The notes beneath the pieces were generated by a model, which ran no database searches, was not told where the DNA came from, and was given only the letters and a program-made list of their open reading frames with translations. This document shows, piece by piece, positions 12,699 to 13,083 of a stretch of DNA of 13,083 nt (position 1 is the first letter of the stretch; every line of letters begins with the position of its first letter). The position numbers and the translations under genes were made by a program. Location of the stretch: positions 1-13,083 of the forward strand of contig CALXAZ010000178.1 of assembly GCA_944386395.1 (NCBI GenBank), in the 5' to 3' direction. The DNA is from an uncultured Clostridia bacterium (GTDB taxonomy: Bacteria > Bacillota > Clostridia > Oscillospirales > JAAYOS01).

Positions 12699-13083
12699 CT
12701 ATTTAAGGCTCTCTATTGCGGATACTATCAGATCACACGCCACATCAACCACACCTTTTGACGGTCCTTCCACCATTACTCGCACCAGCGCTTCAGTTCC
12801 GGAAGGTCGTACAAGTATCCTTCCCTGCCCCTCAAGCAGCTTCTCTGCCTCTGCTATCGCCGCCTTTACAGCGCTTTCCTCTGCAAGTTTATGTTTCATA
12901 TCAGGTTTTACCGCTACATTTTTAAGCACCTGGGGATACTGCTTTATCTCCGAGTCAAGCTCAGACGCTTTCTTGCTGGAAGCTGCCAGTATTCCAAGAT
13001 ACTTCACTGCCGTAAGCTGACCAGCACCGGTGGTGCCGTTTTCAAGGCAGATAAGACGACCTGACTGCTCCCCCCCAAGTACA
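12699..13083 (-). CDS. glmM: Phosphoglucosamine mutase, C-terminal part (cut by the window edge)
   Basis: The frame is open to the window end, and about 127 C-terminal residues are visible. LGGEQSGRLICLENGTTGAG is the sugar-binding loop of phosphohexomutases in its GlmM form, and ILVRPSGTEALVRVMVEG is the C-terminal phosphate-binding loop. GlmM interconverts glucosamine-6-phosphate and glucosamine-1-phosphate for UDP-GlcNAc and cell-wall synthesis in the cytoplasm. The active-site serine lies beyond the window. No terminator is evident between its stop and the tRNA promoter, so some read-through into tRNA-Pro is possible. Confidence 0.93.
   Translation of the reverse strand, partial: VLGGEQSGRLICLENGTTGAGQLTAVKYLGILAASSKKASELDSEIKQYPQVLKNVAVKPDMKHKLAEESAVKAAIAEAEKLLEGQGRILVRPSGTEALVRVMVEGPSKGVVDVACDLIVSAIESLK

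Noticed and set aside
12532..13020. Long plus-strand open frame beginning MVSFMVEATGLEPAASCSQS
   Set aside because: Its N-terminus is the antisense of tRNA-Pro, a well-known false protein, and the rest is antisense to glmM.

Overview
The window looks like chromosomal DNA of a Gram-positive Firmicute of the Clostridia, most plausibly a Lachnospiraceae-type gut bacterium. This rests on strong AGGAGG-like ribosome sites, TTG and GTG starts, an ECF transporter S component, a MoxR/DUF58 operon, an LplA-type lipoprotein and a LacI regulator with cre-like operators. The genus is not resolved. Every recognisable gene is on the minus strand, so the window is read from right to left.

Right flank (12509-13083): the C-terminal part of glmM (phosphoglucosamine mutase), then a tRNA-Pro(UGG) gene with its own promoter and an intrinsic terminator. 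Left flank (1-4235): a promoter and a leader with two mutually exclusive hairpins, then a compact operon of an ECF S component, a MoxR AAA ATPase, a DUF58 protein and a multi-pass membrane protein. That last protein resembles TgpA-type proteins but has no transglutaminase core. Between this operon and the middle region is an AT-rich gene for a small Cys-His-Asp transglutaminase-like protein (4289-5017).

Middle region (about 5075-12437): about 7.4 kb bounded by a near-perfect direct repeat of 70/71 bp (5005-5074 and 12438-12508). The repeat contains the 3' arm and T-tract of the tRNA-Pro terminator plus the ribosome site, ATG and first codons of the transglutaminase-like gene. The simplest reading is that this gene once lay directly behind the tRNA-Pro terminator. 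The 7.4-kb segment then entered between them, duplicating the junction and leaving both neighbours usable. No integrase or transposase is visible.

The cargo is mainly a carbohydrate-type catabolic operon: LacI regulator, Gfo/Idh/MocA oxidoreductase, TIM-barrel sugar isomerase/epimerase-like protein, FMN-dependent alpha-hydroxy-acid dehydrogenase-like protein, and a solute-binding lipoprotein without permease genes. Three copies of a 14-bp palindrome (TGTYWACGTTGACA) sit at the regulator promoter and around the operon promoter, so LacI probably controls both itself and the operon. An esterase gene and a decayed gene remnant, of visibly different base composition, occupy the left end of the segment.

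The inferred pathway is as follows. The lipoprotein captures a glycoside or polyol, an NAD(P)-dependent oxidoreductase and a TIM-barrel isomerase or lyase transform the sugar ring, and the FMN enzyme oxidises or reduces a product. The substrate cannot be read from the sequence.
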